Source: a virus
DNA: 26,292 nt
IMG/VR virus record: IMGVR_UViG_3300031952_000118
Span: 1-26,292 of that record
Strand: one strand, 5' to 3'
Shown here: positions 7,622-18,400 of the stretch, piece by piece
How positions within the stretch are numbered: position 1 is the first letter of the stretch
Layout of the letters: each line of letters starts with the position of its first letter
The notes under the pieces: model-generated
Told to the model about the DNA's origin: nothing
What the model saw: only the letters and a program-made list of their open reading frames with translations
Databases searched by the model: none
Program-made: the position numbers and the translations under genes

Positions 7622-10600
7622 TAATCACATAAAATATTAAAGTTTATCCCGACATTTAATTTGAAATTAACTCCTTCGTCGGAAGTAGAGCAAATTGCGT
7701 TATATACAACCACAGTATCTGTTGATGTTAAATAGTAATCATATCCGTAAATTTTTAAATCGTTCAACGCGATTGATAAGGCAGAATCCCAATCAGAAGT
7801 TTGCGGTGAACTTAAAACCAAATCTGTATATCCTACGCCAGTAAAGAATGGGTATTGGACAACCGTTGTATCGTCAATTTTTAATTCAACAAACCACTCA
7901 GTTGTTAAAGTATTTAATAAACAATCATTTAACGTATACCCATTAACGGTAAGATAGCTATTAAGAGTTTGTCCTAAAACAGCATTAAAACTGTTAATAG
8001 TAGTACTTTCATACCAAGGATACATTCCACATTCAACTGTTTGTATATTACAATCATATAGATATATATTTGATGTTAAATAACATGGTTTACATGGTAC
8101 TGGTACAAATTGACAACCTTCTTGTCTTCTCCATACAAATTTTTGTCTATGAAATATTGAGTTTTCATACTTAACCCCAGTATTCCAAATAGTTGTCGCA
8201 GGAATCATTTGTTCAACAAGCCTAATCCAATAATCTCCCATACCATTCACGTAATCAATCATTGTTTGATAAGTAAAATTATCGTTAGGTATATTAATTG
8301 TTTGTTCAGACTCTAAATACTTCCAAAAAATAGACGATAAAGTTGGATATCCACTTGTTTTACCATCCGTGGCGAATTGTCGGTTTCTAACATTAATTGT
8401 ATTCTGCCAGAATGTTTGAGCGAACTCAAAGAATGTTTTTCTTTTTGGTTGTGGATTTATTTCAGTCCAATCGACACCACCTCTTTGAGGATATTCTATA
8501 TTTGGATGTGGGTCACAATACGTCGGCGCCACATAATTTAAACCTTGATTAGGGATTGGGTAATTATATTGTCTAGACATATACCATACGTCATACAAAA
8601 TACCTTGTCCAGGGTTTAAAAATAAATCAATATTCTTAACGTTTAATACTAATCTATCATCATCGGCAAAATAACGAGCGTTAATCCCACCATCTAAATT
8701 ACTTCTTAACCCAACTTCATTGTCAGTCCAACTTTTATTATTATCAGGTACTGCGGTCAAATTATAACCTAATGTCATAAACGGGAAATCTCTAAATCTA
8801 TTAAGATATTCTTGTCCATATGAATAAGGCATTAACGTTGTTTGATAATTAGGATTAGACCCTGTGAATACACTATTATTTAAATCAACTTGAGCAGGTG
8901 CTCTATGTTTTGGCGTTTGTTCAAACCAACCACTACCAATTTGAAAAAAGTAGTTTTCAGTATTTATAGGCGCTTGTGGATACCCATAAACGTCCATAGG
9001 ATATTCTTCTCGATTAACATTAACATCTGTAATAGTTATTTCAGTCGTAAATCCTGTATAGGTAAACCCCATAATATTAAATGTATTACCTTGTTCATAA
9101 GTCGGTAATTCTTGAACATAAGTTCCACCTGAAATATTGTAGAATTGAGTATCAAACTGTTCTAAATTAATTTTTTGGTCCGCAACATAAACATACTCAT
9201 TAAACTCAACTAATGCCTCAGGAGCCCCAACCAATCTCATTAAAACTTCGATTGATTTTCTAGTTCCTTTAGATTTGAATAGGTATGCTGAATTTAATAC
9301 TAAATTTCTATAATACTGATAATTTAATTCATCAGGTGTTTGTTGTTGTGACGTTCCAGGAAATTGTGGATTATCTTTATTTTTTTGACCAAACACAGAC
9401 CCTAAAAAGTCATCATCAGTAATAGGTGAAATATTAATTCCCCAACCTAATGTTTGTGCTAAATTTTTTAATAATTGTGATGGTATATCATTACCTACAT
9501 TATAATTAACTGAGTTCATAAATGCTAAAGCATCTATGAATTTTTTAGTTTCATCAAAACTTCTACCATAAATCTGTAGAACTTTTTCCATTTTTTGAGT
9601 TACGGTGTCAAATTCTTTAAATGAACCTGTAATTAAAAATCTTGAGACTAAATTCGTAGTATAAATGTCAAAATACTCACTAACGTCATTTAATTGTATT
9701 AAATAATCTTCAAATGATTTAGTTACTATATCAATATTCCATTCACCATACAATGGCCATGTAATTGGTTGATTTGCAGTGTAATAAGTACCATCTTCAG
9801 ATTCTCTTGGTACTTGAAATGTTGCGGTATAAATTGGTGTTACATTTCGGTTTAATAGGAAATTTTCAACCTCATCTAAATCTTCATTAAATATTTTAGT
9901 AACCTCATAATCATTAGGTCGAATAACAAAACTTTCATACACAATACTTTGTCCTGAAAAAGGATTCCCACTAACATATATTTTTAACGTCCCACTAGAT
10001 GTATTGGTTGTTGGTACTAAAGATTTAACATCATATCCAACCCCATTAAAATATAATGAATACTTAGCGTATTGGATTGTCATATCTCTTAATGGAGATA
10101 CACTAATTTCTTTTAATTCTAAATTTCTAGTTGAGTTAACCGAAAAATCAACATCAAATGGATTTCTTAATTTTGCAACATCTAAATCAAAACTTGTTTC
10201 ATCATATACCGAATCAAAAGTAATATTAGTTGCGGTAGCCCCTGTAACATAGTTAGGTCCCATGAATGTCGATTCTAAAGCCGCAGGGAACTTACTAATA
10301 ATTGTTTCAACAGAAACTGAAATACGTTTAACCATCGACCCATATAATGTGAAGTTGGTGATTTGACTCATGTCAAAATTAGGGTAAACCTTAAAGTTAT
10401 TTTCAAAAATAGATTTAGATTGTACCACACTACTAACACCCATACTATCTAAACTAATAGGGTCAGAGAAGTTTCCTGTATTAAACGTTCTATTTGTTTT
10501 CTCATTAATAGAGCTAACGAACTCGAAATTTCCTTGCGTTAAACCTCCACCAGTAACTAATTGGAAACCAACTAAGTTATCGGAAAAGGTCCCCGCACCT

Positions 10601-10641
10601 GATGCGGATTGAGGTGGGCAAGTATATTTCGTAACGGCCAT
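7621..10641 (-). CDS. Large baseplate/tail protein (1006 residues)
   Basis: This is a large virion-type protein without a signal peptide. Its length is close to that of T4 gp7 and it follows the gp25-gp6 block, but I cannot show homology to gp7. A segment at residues 450-472 (YLFKSKGTRKSIEVLMRLVG) resembles a motif seen in phage tail protein I and related baseplate proteins, where a Lys-Gly-Thr helix-turn precedes a helix. A Cys-rich patch follows at residues 843-870 (C843, C849, C852, C863, C870). Residues about 885-1005 match a domain of the downstream 848-residue fibre. The gene is joined at both ends by TAATG overlaps to the 302-residue gene before it and the fibre gene after it. This suggests the three products are made in concert and that this one anchors the fibre to the baseplate; the anchoring role is inference. 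Confidence 0.6.
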   Translation of the reverse strand: MAVTKYTCPPQSASGAGTFSDNLVGFQLVTGGGLTQGNFEFVSSINEKTNRTFNTGNFSDPISLDSMGVSSVVQSKSIFENNFKVYPNFDMSQITNFTLYGSMVKRISVSVETIISKFPAALESTFMGPNYVTGATATNITFDSVYDETSFDLDVAKLRNPFDVDFSVNSTRNLELKEISVSPLRDMTIQYAKYSLYFNGVGYDVKSLVPTTNTSSGTLKIYVSGNPFSGQSIVYESFVIRPNDYEVTKIFNEDLDEVENFLLNRNVTPIYTATFQVPRESEDGTYYTANQPITWPLYGEWNIDIVTKSFEDYLIQLNDVSEYFDIYTTNLVSRFLITGSFKEFDTVTQKMEKVLQIYGRSFDETKKFIDALAFMNSVNYNVGNDIPSQLLKNLAQTLGWGINISPITDDDFLGSVFGQKNKDNPQFPGTSQQQTPDELNYQYYRNLVLNSAYLFKSKGTRKSIEVLMRLVGAPEALVEFNEYVYVADQKINLEQFDTQFYNISGGTYVQELPTYEQGNTFNIMGFTYTGFTTEITITDVNVNREEYPMDVYGYPQAPINTENYFFQIGSGWFEQTPKHRAPAQVDLNNSVFTGSNPNYQTTLMPYSYGQEYLNRFRDFPFMTLGYNLTAVPDNNKSWTDNEVGLRSNLDGGINARYFADDDRLVLNVKNIDLFLNPGQGILYDVWYMSRQYNYPIPNQGLNYVAPTYCDPHPNIEYPQRGGVDWTEINPQPKRKTFFEFAQTFWQNTINVRNRQFATDGKTSGYPTLSSIFWKYLESEQTINIPNDNFTYQTMIDYVNGMGDYWIRLVEQMIPATTIWNTGVKYENSIFHRQKFVWRRQEGCQFVPVPCKPCYLTSNIYLYDCNIQTVECGMYPWYESTTINSFNAVLGQTLNSYLTVNGYTLNDCLLNTLTTEWFVELKIDDTTVVQYPFFTGVGYTDLVLSSPQTSDWDSALSIALNDLKIYGYDYYLTSTDTVVVYNAICSTSDEGVNFKLNVGINFNILCD

Positions 10642-11549
10642 TATTGTGTTATATTTGTAAAGTTTTTACTAAAGTCGATATCATTTCCTCTATCTTGTCT
10701 AACTTCATAAAGTAATTCATTAAATTGGTCTCTAATTTCATATAAGTTGTATTGTCTGTATATGTTATTTTGAGTATCATATAATGTGTAGATACCATCA
10801 TCCATAGATTTAGTTTGATTACCAAACAACGCAATTGCCAATGTTGAGAAATCGTGTTCAGCGATTTCAATATCCAAGGTTATCGGATTAAAGAAAGTAT
10901 TTGTTATAATAATATCTTGGTCAGGTTGTCCAATATACGGTGTTGCATTTGGCTTATTAGTAGGTGACGATGATGGTGAAACAGTACAAAAAATTAAATT
11001 TGTATTATTATCAGTATATCTGTATCTAATCGCTTTTTGAGAAGTATTTGTTAAATTTTGTACAACTGGTTCACAAAAGAATGATGAGGTTATTAGTCTA
11101 AAAAAATTAGGAACTTTAGTTCCGTCAGAATTTAAATATTCAATTCTAAATCCAACCAAACCTTGATTAACAAATTTATTTCTAAACTGACTTGGTACAT
11201 CATTTAAATCAATAATTAATCCTTTAACGTTTGGTAATGCCGATAGAACACCACAATCAAGAATTCTTGTTCTTATTTGAGCGGGTCTAACCATTAAGGT
11301 GTAGATACCAATTTTATTAAATTGTTCTGAAGGCAATCTTAAATTATATAAACCACCCAATATTTCAACATTAGGGTTACCACCCGTAGCGTCGTTATTA
11401 AAGTATGGTCTTAAGATTGATGGTGCATCTAATTTAGTTAAGATGAAATTTTCCGTTTCGTCTCTTGATGGGGTATAGTTTAGGATTATCTCCACATCTT
11501 CGGGAGAGACATCCGCTGGTCTAATTGTACCGTAGGTTCCTGTTGCCAT
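10641..11549 (-). CDS. Virion-type protein of unknown function (302 residues)
   Basis: The product begins MATGTYGTIRPADVSPEDVE and has no recognised domain. It is soluble-looking, with mixed alpha/beta composition, several aromatic-rich strands and no signal peptide or membrane segment. Its size is near that of T4 gp8 (a baseplate wedge protein), but I see no motif that would justify that name. The ATG at 11549 lies one base after the end of the HNH remnant, so that remnant now occupies what was probably the intergenic space upstream. The stop overlaps the start of the 1006-residue gene as TAATG. Its position inside the tail block supports a structural role. Confidence 0.5.
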   Translation of the reverse strand: MATGTYGTIRPADVSPEDVEIILNYTPSRDETENFILTKLDAPSILRPYFNNDATGGNPNVEILGGLYNLRLPSEQFNKIGIYTLMVRPAQIRTRILDCGVLSALPNVKGLIIDLNDVPSQFRNKFVNQGLVGFRIEYLNSDGTKVPNFFRLITSSFFCEPVVQNLTNTSQKAIRYRYTDNNTNLIFCTVSPSSSPTNKPNATPYIGQPDQDIIITNTFFNPITLDIEIAEHDFSTLAIALFGNQTKSMDDGIYTLYDTQNNIYRQYNLYEIRDQFNELLYEVRQDRGNDIDFSKNFTNITQ

Positions 11550-11550
11550 G

Positions 11551-11707
11551 TTATTCTTTAATTATTTTATTCGACTTTTTTAAATTCTCATCAGCCCATA
11601 AAGGTTTTAAATTGGGATAATGATTTAAATCTTCAATCTCTTTTTTATTTTTGGTTATTAAATTTGGTTAACTCTTTTTCAATATAACACTTAGTACAAA
11701 CTTTCAT
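11551..11707 (-). pseudogene. Decayed HNH homing-type endonuclease remnant
   Basis: Two fragments of a small HNH endonuclease of the phage zinc-ribbon type are preserved. The first (11707-11645, ATG to TAA) encodes MKVCTKCYIEKELTKFNNQK, the typical start of such proteins with a CxxC zinc half-site. The second (11643-11551), shifted by one base (+1), encodes NHYPNLKPLWADENLKKSNK and a short tail. It carries the N-L-x-P-L-W-x-x-x-N-x-x-K signature that closes these enzymes. The entire middle, including the second zinc half-site and the H-N-H catalytic core, is missing, so nuclease activity is not expected. It sits in the only gap over 100 bases between genes and still has a TATTTAT box at 11712-11718. 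The family identification rests on the two end motifs and is fairly secure; an internal deletion is inferred. Confidence 0.75.
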
Positions 11708-11711
11708 ATTA

Positions 11712-11718
11712 ATAAATA
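11712..11718 (-). promoter_or_regulatory. TATTTAT box, 4 nt before the HNH remnant start
   Basis: The minus strand reads TATTTAT TAAT ATG. The box lies in the 17-base gap after the TAA of the PKD-domain gene. It has the same 4-base spacing as the copies before the gp25 gene and the left-edge fibre gene. Confidence 0.4.
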
Positions 11719-11724
11719 TCATTT

Positions 11725-12903
11725 TTATATTTTTATTATATTAAAAAATTCATATCCATATTTTTCAAGGTCACCAATATTATCAATTTCCCCCAATCGT
11801 TCAATTCGTTCCAATGCAGATAGTTTACCTCGTTCAATGAAAACATTGGTTTGAACTTCTGCTTCATCAATTACATTTAATAATACTTCATTTTTTGTAA
11901 TCGCGGAACAAATCAACATATCTTCAGTCAATCCCGAAGACTCAACTGCGAATATTGTGGTATTATCACTATAATCATAGTAATTCATTCCATTAATTGT
12001 ATAGGCAGTGTATGGTTCTGTTGGGTGGGGGCCCCAATACGTTCCGATGTTTCCTGAAGTACCCGTAATTTGAACACCTATCTTATATTTTCCACCAAAT
12101 AGAATATTTTTACTACCATATACTTCTAAATCGCTAACAGAGGATTTAGTGTATCCTGTAATAATAAAAGGAACTGTGGTGAAATTTGTAATATCCATTA
12201 TTTGAGCATCACAACTAGCATCACCACTAAAAATGTAATCATAATTAAACATGGTTCCACTCCAACTTCCACCCGCAGGTGTGAAATAAGCAGTACCTTT
12301 AGGGTTGGTAATTATAATATTAGTAAATGGGACCTCAACTGTTTTTTGAACAATGTTTGAACCCCAAGGACTCATGCCCGACATACTAATAGTGAACTCT
12401 CCAGTTGTTGAATAAGTGTGTTGGTAATAATTTGGTGCGTTAGTTGTTATTGTTTGAATTGGCGTACCATCCCCCCAATCGACATAGTAATTAGAGAATT
12501 GTAAGTATTTTTTAAACTCGGTGTCTGAAGTATTATAAAAATAATATACATTAGGAAATGTTGTGGTGGCAGAAAACAAAAAATTAGTCATGGTTTCCTG
12601 TTGTAAAACCATACCATCAAAAACAGAATAATATCCAATATCAACCGTATTCTCGGTTAACATAATTGGAACCGTAAGTCCTGTTAAGATTGAATTACCG
12701 TTAGTACCGCCTGATAATATTTCAGTCATTGATGAGTATACATACGTATGACCTGTTATATATTTAGTGACTTGTTGAGTGTATATGTCACAACAAAAAG
12801 GTATCTCAACATCTTCAGTAAAAGGTGAATATATATTAACCTTGAATATGTCATTTTGGATAACCTCTGGTGATATTTTTATATAATAATTTCTATTATC
12901 CAT
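11725..12903 (-). CDS. Virion protein with a PKD domain (392 residues)
   Basis: A PKD domain is clear at about residues 136-192: YYVDWGDGTP, a loop, then HTYSTTGEFTISMSG. These are the 'WGDG' and 'HxY..G.YTV' signatures of the family. The flanks (1-135 and 193-392) are beta-rich and not recognised. PKD domains are Ig-like folds that mediate protein or carbohydrate contacts, and in phages they decorate tail or capsid proteins. The ATG is one base after the stop of the 268-residue gene (TAA T ATG), so the two are translationally linked. No signal peptide or membrane segment is visible. A peripheral baseplate or tail role is inferred from position. Confidence 0.65.
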   Translation of the reverse strand: MDNRNYYIKISPEVIQNDIFKVNIYSPFTEDVEIPFCCDIYTQQVTKYITGHTYVYSSMTEILSGGTNGNSILTGLTVPIMLTENTVDIGYYSVFDGMVLQQETMTNFLFSATTTFPNVYYFYNTSDTEFKKYLQFSNYYVDWGDGTPIQTITTNAPNYYQHTYSTTGEFTISMSGMSPWGSNIVQKTVEVPFTNIIITNPKGTAYFTPAGGSWSGTMFNYDYIFSGDASCDAQIMDITNFTTVPFIITGYTKSSVSDLEVYGSKNILFGGKYKIGVQITGTSGNIGTYWGPHPTEPYTAYTINGMNYYDYSDNTTIFAVESSGLTEDMLICSAITKNEVLLNVIDEAEVQTNVFIERGKLSALERIERLGEIDNIGDLEKYGYEFFNIIKI

Positions 12904-12904
12904 A

Positions 12905-13711
12905 TTACGGGTTTATATATTCATACCATTTTATCGGGGTTCCCTCTCCAACTCTAAGTCCATTAGAAATGTTAAAAATTTTATATGTTTGATTGATAGA
13001 ATCTAAAACAACTTTATAATAAAACTTATCCTCACCATTAAATAAAAATACATCGGGTAATGTAGATTGTGGAACTGTCATCATTTTAACAAATACACCT
13101 AATCTAGCATCAAAAAATTTAGCAGTCATATAAAACGTACTAATATCAAGAAATTCTTTTTTCCTTAACCAATACAAAAAGAAACCTTCTTTATCCCCAA
13201 CATAATCTAAAAATTGTGAAGGTTTTTTAATATCAACATTTGGCTTTGTTGGTGAAATACTAACACTCTGAGTTATCCCCTGTTGAACAGGTAAAATAAC
13301 CGTAAAATAATTTGTTTGGTTTGTCCCACTGTTACTATCATAAAAATCTAATTTGAAGAATGATTTGGTGAATGGTTTTTCGTAATAATAAACTTCGGAC
13401 GCAGTAAACCCTTCTGGTAAATAACTACACACCCAATTTGCAAGTGTTGATGTGGTTACAGTATTAGGATTACCACTATAGAAATTAAATTCATAATTTA
13501 TTTTAGTGTTTTCAGAAAATGAGTACTTATCATGAGCAAATCTTAAAATCTCAAAATCCTCAGCAATACCTATGATATCTTCAACAACCTCTTCTTGGAA
13601 AATCTCAATACTATCATCTCTACCATAGAAATCCCACTTAAGTTCTATAGGTAAATTGATATATTCATCCGTTGTAGGTAATATAAATTTATATTTGTTA
13701 CTCACATCCAT
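12905..13711 (-). CDS. Virion-type protein of unknown function (268 residues)
   Basis: I do not recognise this protein. It begins MDVSNKYKFILPTTDEYINL and is rich in Phe, Tyr and Asp, with alternating hydrophobic patterns suggesting mostly beta structure. It has only a single Cys and no signal peptide or membrane segment. The start overlaps the last 14 bases of the 598-residue gene and the stop is one base from the PKD-domain gene, so it belongs to the same tightly coupled tail block. A structural role is inferred from context alone. Confidence 0.5.
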   Translation of the reverse strand: MDVSNKYKFILPTTDEYINLPIELKWDFYGRDDSIEIFQEEVVEDIIGIAEDFEILRFAHDKYSFSENTKINYEFNFYSGNPNTVTTSTLANWVCSYLPEGFTASEVYYYEKPFTKSFFKLDFYDSNSGTNQTNYFTVILPVQQGITQSVSISPTKPNVDIKKPSQFLDYVGDKEGFFLYWLRKKEFLDISTFYMTAKFFDARLGVFVKMMTVPQSTLPDVFLFNGEDKFYYKVVLDSINQTYKIFNISNGLRVGEGTPIKWYEYINP

Positions 13712-15494
13712 CTATAATCGGGTCAGTTGTTAATACTTGTTCTTTATAATTACTTCCTTCTGGAATTATTCTAAAAATATTATTATTGTAAGGGTAATGT
13801 GTACCATTCATAAATGGGTAATTAACACCAATACCATTATTAACATAACCATACGGGTATAAATCTCTCCATATAAATGAATCGGTTTTTTGCGAATAAA
13901 AAGAATAGTCAGGGATACCCTCAGTCAATTGTTTACTACCAGTCTCAATATAGTCTGAATAATCCCTAATATTTAACGAATAATGAGGTTGGTAATAATA
14001 TCCAAACATGTTAGATGGTGATTGTGGTGGTGTGGTTAATTTAAAGGCGAACGGATTGTATCTGTACTTATGATATAAGGTGGAAATAACTCTTTCTTGT
14101 TGTTCGGATTCGTTCCACTCACAGTAATCCCCATCCAAAATATCACCTTCTTTTAATGATTCAATATATGTAAATGGTATTGAACTTAAATTAGGCCCCA
14201 ATCCAGCACCAAGTGGTGTGTTATAAACAACGACAGGGAATGGTGTATTTGATAACGAATTAAAATTGTCCCACCAACCACTAGGTTTTTTAGTTGTAGG
14301 GTCTAAAGGTAGATTAAATTCATATCCTTGTTTAAGACCTAAATACTCACTTTGATTTTTCTTAGTGCCGAACATTAAACCAAAGTACCCCTTCCACATA
14401 ACAGTAAAAAATAACTCACTGATAGGTCTTTTTTGATTATCTCTTATTGGGTTAATATGAATATCCTTACTGAAGGATAGTGTATATGATTGTGCCCCCT
14501 CTTTAATTGAAACTCTAGCAACTTGATTTGGCGTAAAACCACTACTTTCAAATTTTTTTCTATTACCAAAAATATTTTGGTCAAATCCCGCATTAACTAA
14601 TACCGCATCTTGTGAGTTAGTTAATATTTTATGTTTTCTAACATAATATTGTGAAGTGGTATCAGTTGGATTTTCAATATCAATAATTCGTTTAAAAGTT
14701 CCTTCAGAATTATTTGCAAACGCTCCTCCTGTAAACCCAACATTGTATATATTAAAGATGTACTCCTCACTACCCGCTTTTTGGTCACCTAATGAATATA
14801 CTTGAAAAGAATCAATCCCATTGTAGTTAAAATTAAACTTTACATATTCACCAATAGTTAATCCATGTTTTACAGGGCATCTAAATGACACTAAGTTTTG
14901 GCCATTAAAAGTTGTATTATCAATTATAAATGGTATACCATTACCACAAACCCATTGTAATAAATTTGTACTTTTTTTATCAATAGCTTCTAATTGTTTT
15001 GTAAAATCATTATCATAAGCGTAACTAACAAAGAAATTCCAATTATAACTTGACGCACTTTTAGGAACAAAAGTAATATGGTTATTTGGTGGTTGAGTAT
15101 ATCCTGAGACATTATAATCGGTACGAATAAAATCAAACTCGTTGTACTGTGGAAGTCCTGACCAACTAACATTCTGTGGGTTATCACCACATTGTTTTTT
15201 GGCCGCCTCTTGAGCGTTAACATAATATAAATTATTCTCTAATGGTGGGTAATTAGTTGACCCACTATAAGAATTATTAAATAATAACGAAAACTTACAT
15301 ACAGGTCTAAATGTATCTGATTTTTGTCGTTCATCATCAAAGACTTGTTGTAAATCAATATTAATATTCCTATCAAATTCAACATTCTCCTTATTTGTTT
15401 GAACTAAAGGAACATTAAACATTAGGTTTGTGTCTGGTGCTGACTTGTACCTTAATGACCCTAAAACTACTCGAGTATCTATTCTATTCCCCAT
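13698..15494 (-). CDS. Virion-type protein of unknown function (598 residues)
   Basis: I recognise no domain in this protein, which starts MGNRIDTRVVLGSLRYKSAP. It is rich in Asn, Tyr, Phe and Gly with few Cys, a composition common in phage baseplate and tail proteins. No signal peptide, membrane segment or repeat is visible. The ATG is two bases from the stop of the 1794-residue gene, and its end overlaps the next gene by 14 bases. The large size and location between wedge proteins and fibres suggest a baseplate-periphery protein; no finer statement is possible. Confidence 0.5.
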   Translation of the reverse strand: MGNRIDTRVVLGSLRYKSAPDTNLMFNVPLVQTNKENVEFDRNINIDLQQVFDDERQKSDTFRPVCKFSLLFNNSYSGSTNYPPLENNLYYVNAQEAAKKQCGDNPQNVSWSGLPQYNEFDFIRTDYNVSGYTQPPNNHITFVPKSASSYNWNFFVSYAYDNDFTKQLEAIDKKSTNLLQWVCGNGIPFIIDNTTFNGQNLVSFRCPVKHGLTIGEYVKFNFNYNGIDSFQVYSLGDQKAGSEEYIFNIYNVGFTGGAFANNSEGTFKRIIDIENPTDTTSQYYVRKHKILTNSQDAVLVNAGFDQNIFGNRKKFESSGFTPNQVARVSIKEGAQSYTLSFSKDIHINPIRDNQKRPISELFFTVMWKGYFGLMFGTKKNQSEYLGLKQGYEFNLPLDPTTKKPSGWWDNFNSLSNTPFPVVVYNTPLGAGLGPNLSSIPFTYIESLKEGDILDGDYCEWNESEQQERVISTLYHKYRYNPFAFKLTTPPQSPSNMFGYYYQPHYSLNIRDYSDYIETGSKQLTEGIPDYSFYSQKTDSFIWRDLYPYGYVNNGIGVNYPFMNGTHYPYNNNIFRIIPEGSNYKEQVLTTDPIIDGCE

Positions 15495-15496
15495 GG

Positions 15497-18400
15497 TTAT
15501 GCTATTATGTTATTTGTATCAACCCATTTAATTACAAATCTATCAAATGCGGTTCTACCTTTCTTTAATCCAAAATAGAAGTGGAAAGGGGCACCTGTGT
15601 TTATCACCCTACCCTGAGGATTATTTAAATCCTGAGTACCAATTGATGCACTATACGTAAATCCATTGGATGTAAATGTTGTTGACCCAACAGTTTGAGG
15701 AATATCGATAAGATAAGTACCATTACCTCCTGATGCTGCCGTTGATGGTACAACGGTCAATTGACCTAAAATAGTCGTATTTGGTGTAATACCTGGTCCT
15801 GACAATATAAAACCTTCTTGTAAAAGTGGTGAAGATACTGAAGTTATTGTTAAAACTGTCCCAACAATACTACAAGTACCGTTCACTGTTTGAGGTGTGA
15901 CGCTATAGATATAACCTTTAAAGTATTTGGTCATAGAAGTTGCATTAGTTCTAAAGTATCTAGACGTAGGTTCTATTCTATCAAGACTTTGATATTTTTT
16001 AGTAAAGAACTCATCACCTGAACTAAATAATGGGTTTGTCATCCATCCATTGTCTTGACTACCAAATATACTATCGTTATTAGAATTACTATTAACATTC
16101 CACTGATAGAAAGGTACTTCTTGTGATATCACTTCAATATTACTAAAAGCACACACATTAGTTGCTGCAACAGTATCGTCAATTATAGTCCTCTTTGGAC
16201 TCACAAAATCTCTTAATCTAGTATCTGATTGGAAAAACACACCAAATATTTGGTCAGAATCTGAAAGTGTGTTAATATAAATTGAGTCTTGTCCAGGTCT
16301 ATCAGGATAATTAGCCGATTGGAACGGTGCAACTCCAAGTTCCGAATTAACGGATATTGCTTGAGCATAATCACCATCAACCATATTTTTAACTCTACTA
16401 AAATACGATAAGATATTCGCCCCATTTATCAAACCTTGTAAGAAATTGGTATTCGCCAATCGAGTAATAATAAATAAATTTAATAACTCAGATACATCAG
16501 AAAATGTTGTTGATTGTAGTTTATTCATAACATACCCATCATATTCATCTGACATAACTATCTCTTGTAAATAATCGGTTCTTGGACCTAAATCTAAAAC
16601 CGTTGTTGGGTATAATAAATTATAAAAATTACCCCCATATTGACCAAATAACGCTCCAAATATACCACCTGAAGTTGCCCTGTCTTGACCAATAAATTTA
16701 TTTGTTGATTCATTCCATGGACTACTTCGATAATAAAAGTTATTAGTACTATTATGTAATACCACTACATCATCACAATAAGCATATCGAGCTTGGTTTG
16801 GATTAGGGGCTAATGGTGATGTGAAGGTAACATCGTTATTGAAATTAAATGCGTATAGGGTACCGTTAATCCAATTGTTTGTAAACATATGACCCCATAC
16901 GTTTCGGCAAGCCCCAAATGTAATTAATAAACGAGAAGTCCATTCTGTCAAAAGTAAAAGGTCTCTAGGTAATGATAAAAATATGGTTGTTACATAAGTA
17001 TAACATCCATTTGTAACTAAGGTACCTCCACCAATAGGGTCTTTTCGACAAGGACCTGTGTTAATTACTAATTCACCATTTGATTCACCATAACAACCAA
17101 GATTAACCATAAGCCCACAGTTAAACGAGTCAATAACTGAACTAATAATTTGAGGTTCACCAGCACTTAATAAGTCGGCGGTTGTCCCCGTTAATGTAGC
17201 CGATTGGTTGGCACCAGTCTGTGCTGCAGTTGAGGTACCATTATCAGAAAACTGAAATATTGAAAAATTAACATTGTTATGTAATACAAAGCTATTATTT
17301 AAGTTATTTTGTAATGTAGTAGATGTTGGTAATCTATCTGACCTCATAATTATTTTACGAGTACCTCCTAAATTATAATTCATATTCACCACAGGATATT
17401 TTGGGGAATAATAATAACTATTATAAGTAATTCCTGCAATACTAGTGGAAGCTACAAGTTGTTCTATTGAAACCTGACTTAACATACCTGACCCACCTTC
17501 AATAATTTCGTTAATAAAATATCCTCGAGTAATTGATAAGTTATTTAAAGGTGAGTTGTAATAACCTCCAGATGTACTAGTTAAAAATTCTCTGGCAAAC
17601 CAATTATTACCGTCAACATTAACACCATAAGTCGGATTAGAGTTAAATCCTGTGTTTAAATTAGGCGTTGCCGTTTGGGGAATGAATGTCATACTACCAT
17701 TATCTAATGAAGAATAGTAGGTTTGTAAATTAGAAGAAAATCCACTAAAAGGTGCCCCAACACTCGTACTTGGTTGATAGTGAAATGAATCAAAATATAA
17801 TTTTTGTCCTGTATATGTGTCAGTATCAAAGTTATTAGTTAAATTATGTCTAACATTTTTAAAACCAGGTTTAATTGGTTGATTTAAATGATATTTAGGT
17901 GCTCCATTAATACCACTTGTAACTTTAACACGGCCAAATCCTGTATCACCATATAAAATACTAAGGTCGTATTCACAATTACTCCTTGTTGAGTACGGGT
18001 CAACCCCTCTAACTAAGAATACAACATATTGGTTATTAAATTCAGGGAAATAATCGGCAGGTCTTATCATTGGATAAGATGTCGGATTCCCACTATTTAA
18101 TTCATTTACCCAAAAACCAAAACCAACGTTATGACTATAAATCCTATAAAATTTCATCTGATTATTAATAAACCTACGTTGGAGACCTAATGGGTTATTT
18201 CCTCCCGCAACACATAGTGATGAAAAGTCAGAATAAGTATTCGCGGTAATTACTTGGAAATACTCGATATCCATTGGAAATTTAGCATATTGTACATCAT
18301 TCTCATCTTGTTGACTAGTATATGTTTGAGACAATGCTGGTCCATTAGGATTAGTATAATCAGCATATTGAACAGTAATATTACCAACATTTGACGTACT

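Noticed and set aside
11645-11707. Functional 20-residue zinc-finger micro-protein
   Set aside because: It has only one CxxC half-site and is followed by the out-of-frame end of the same HNH family, so a remnant explains it better.
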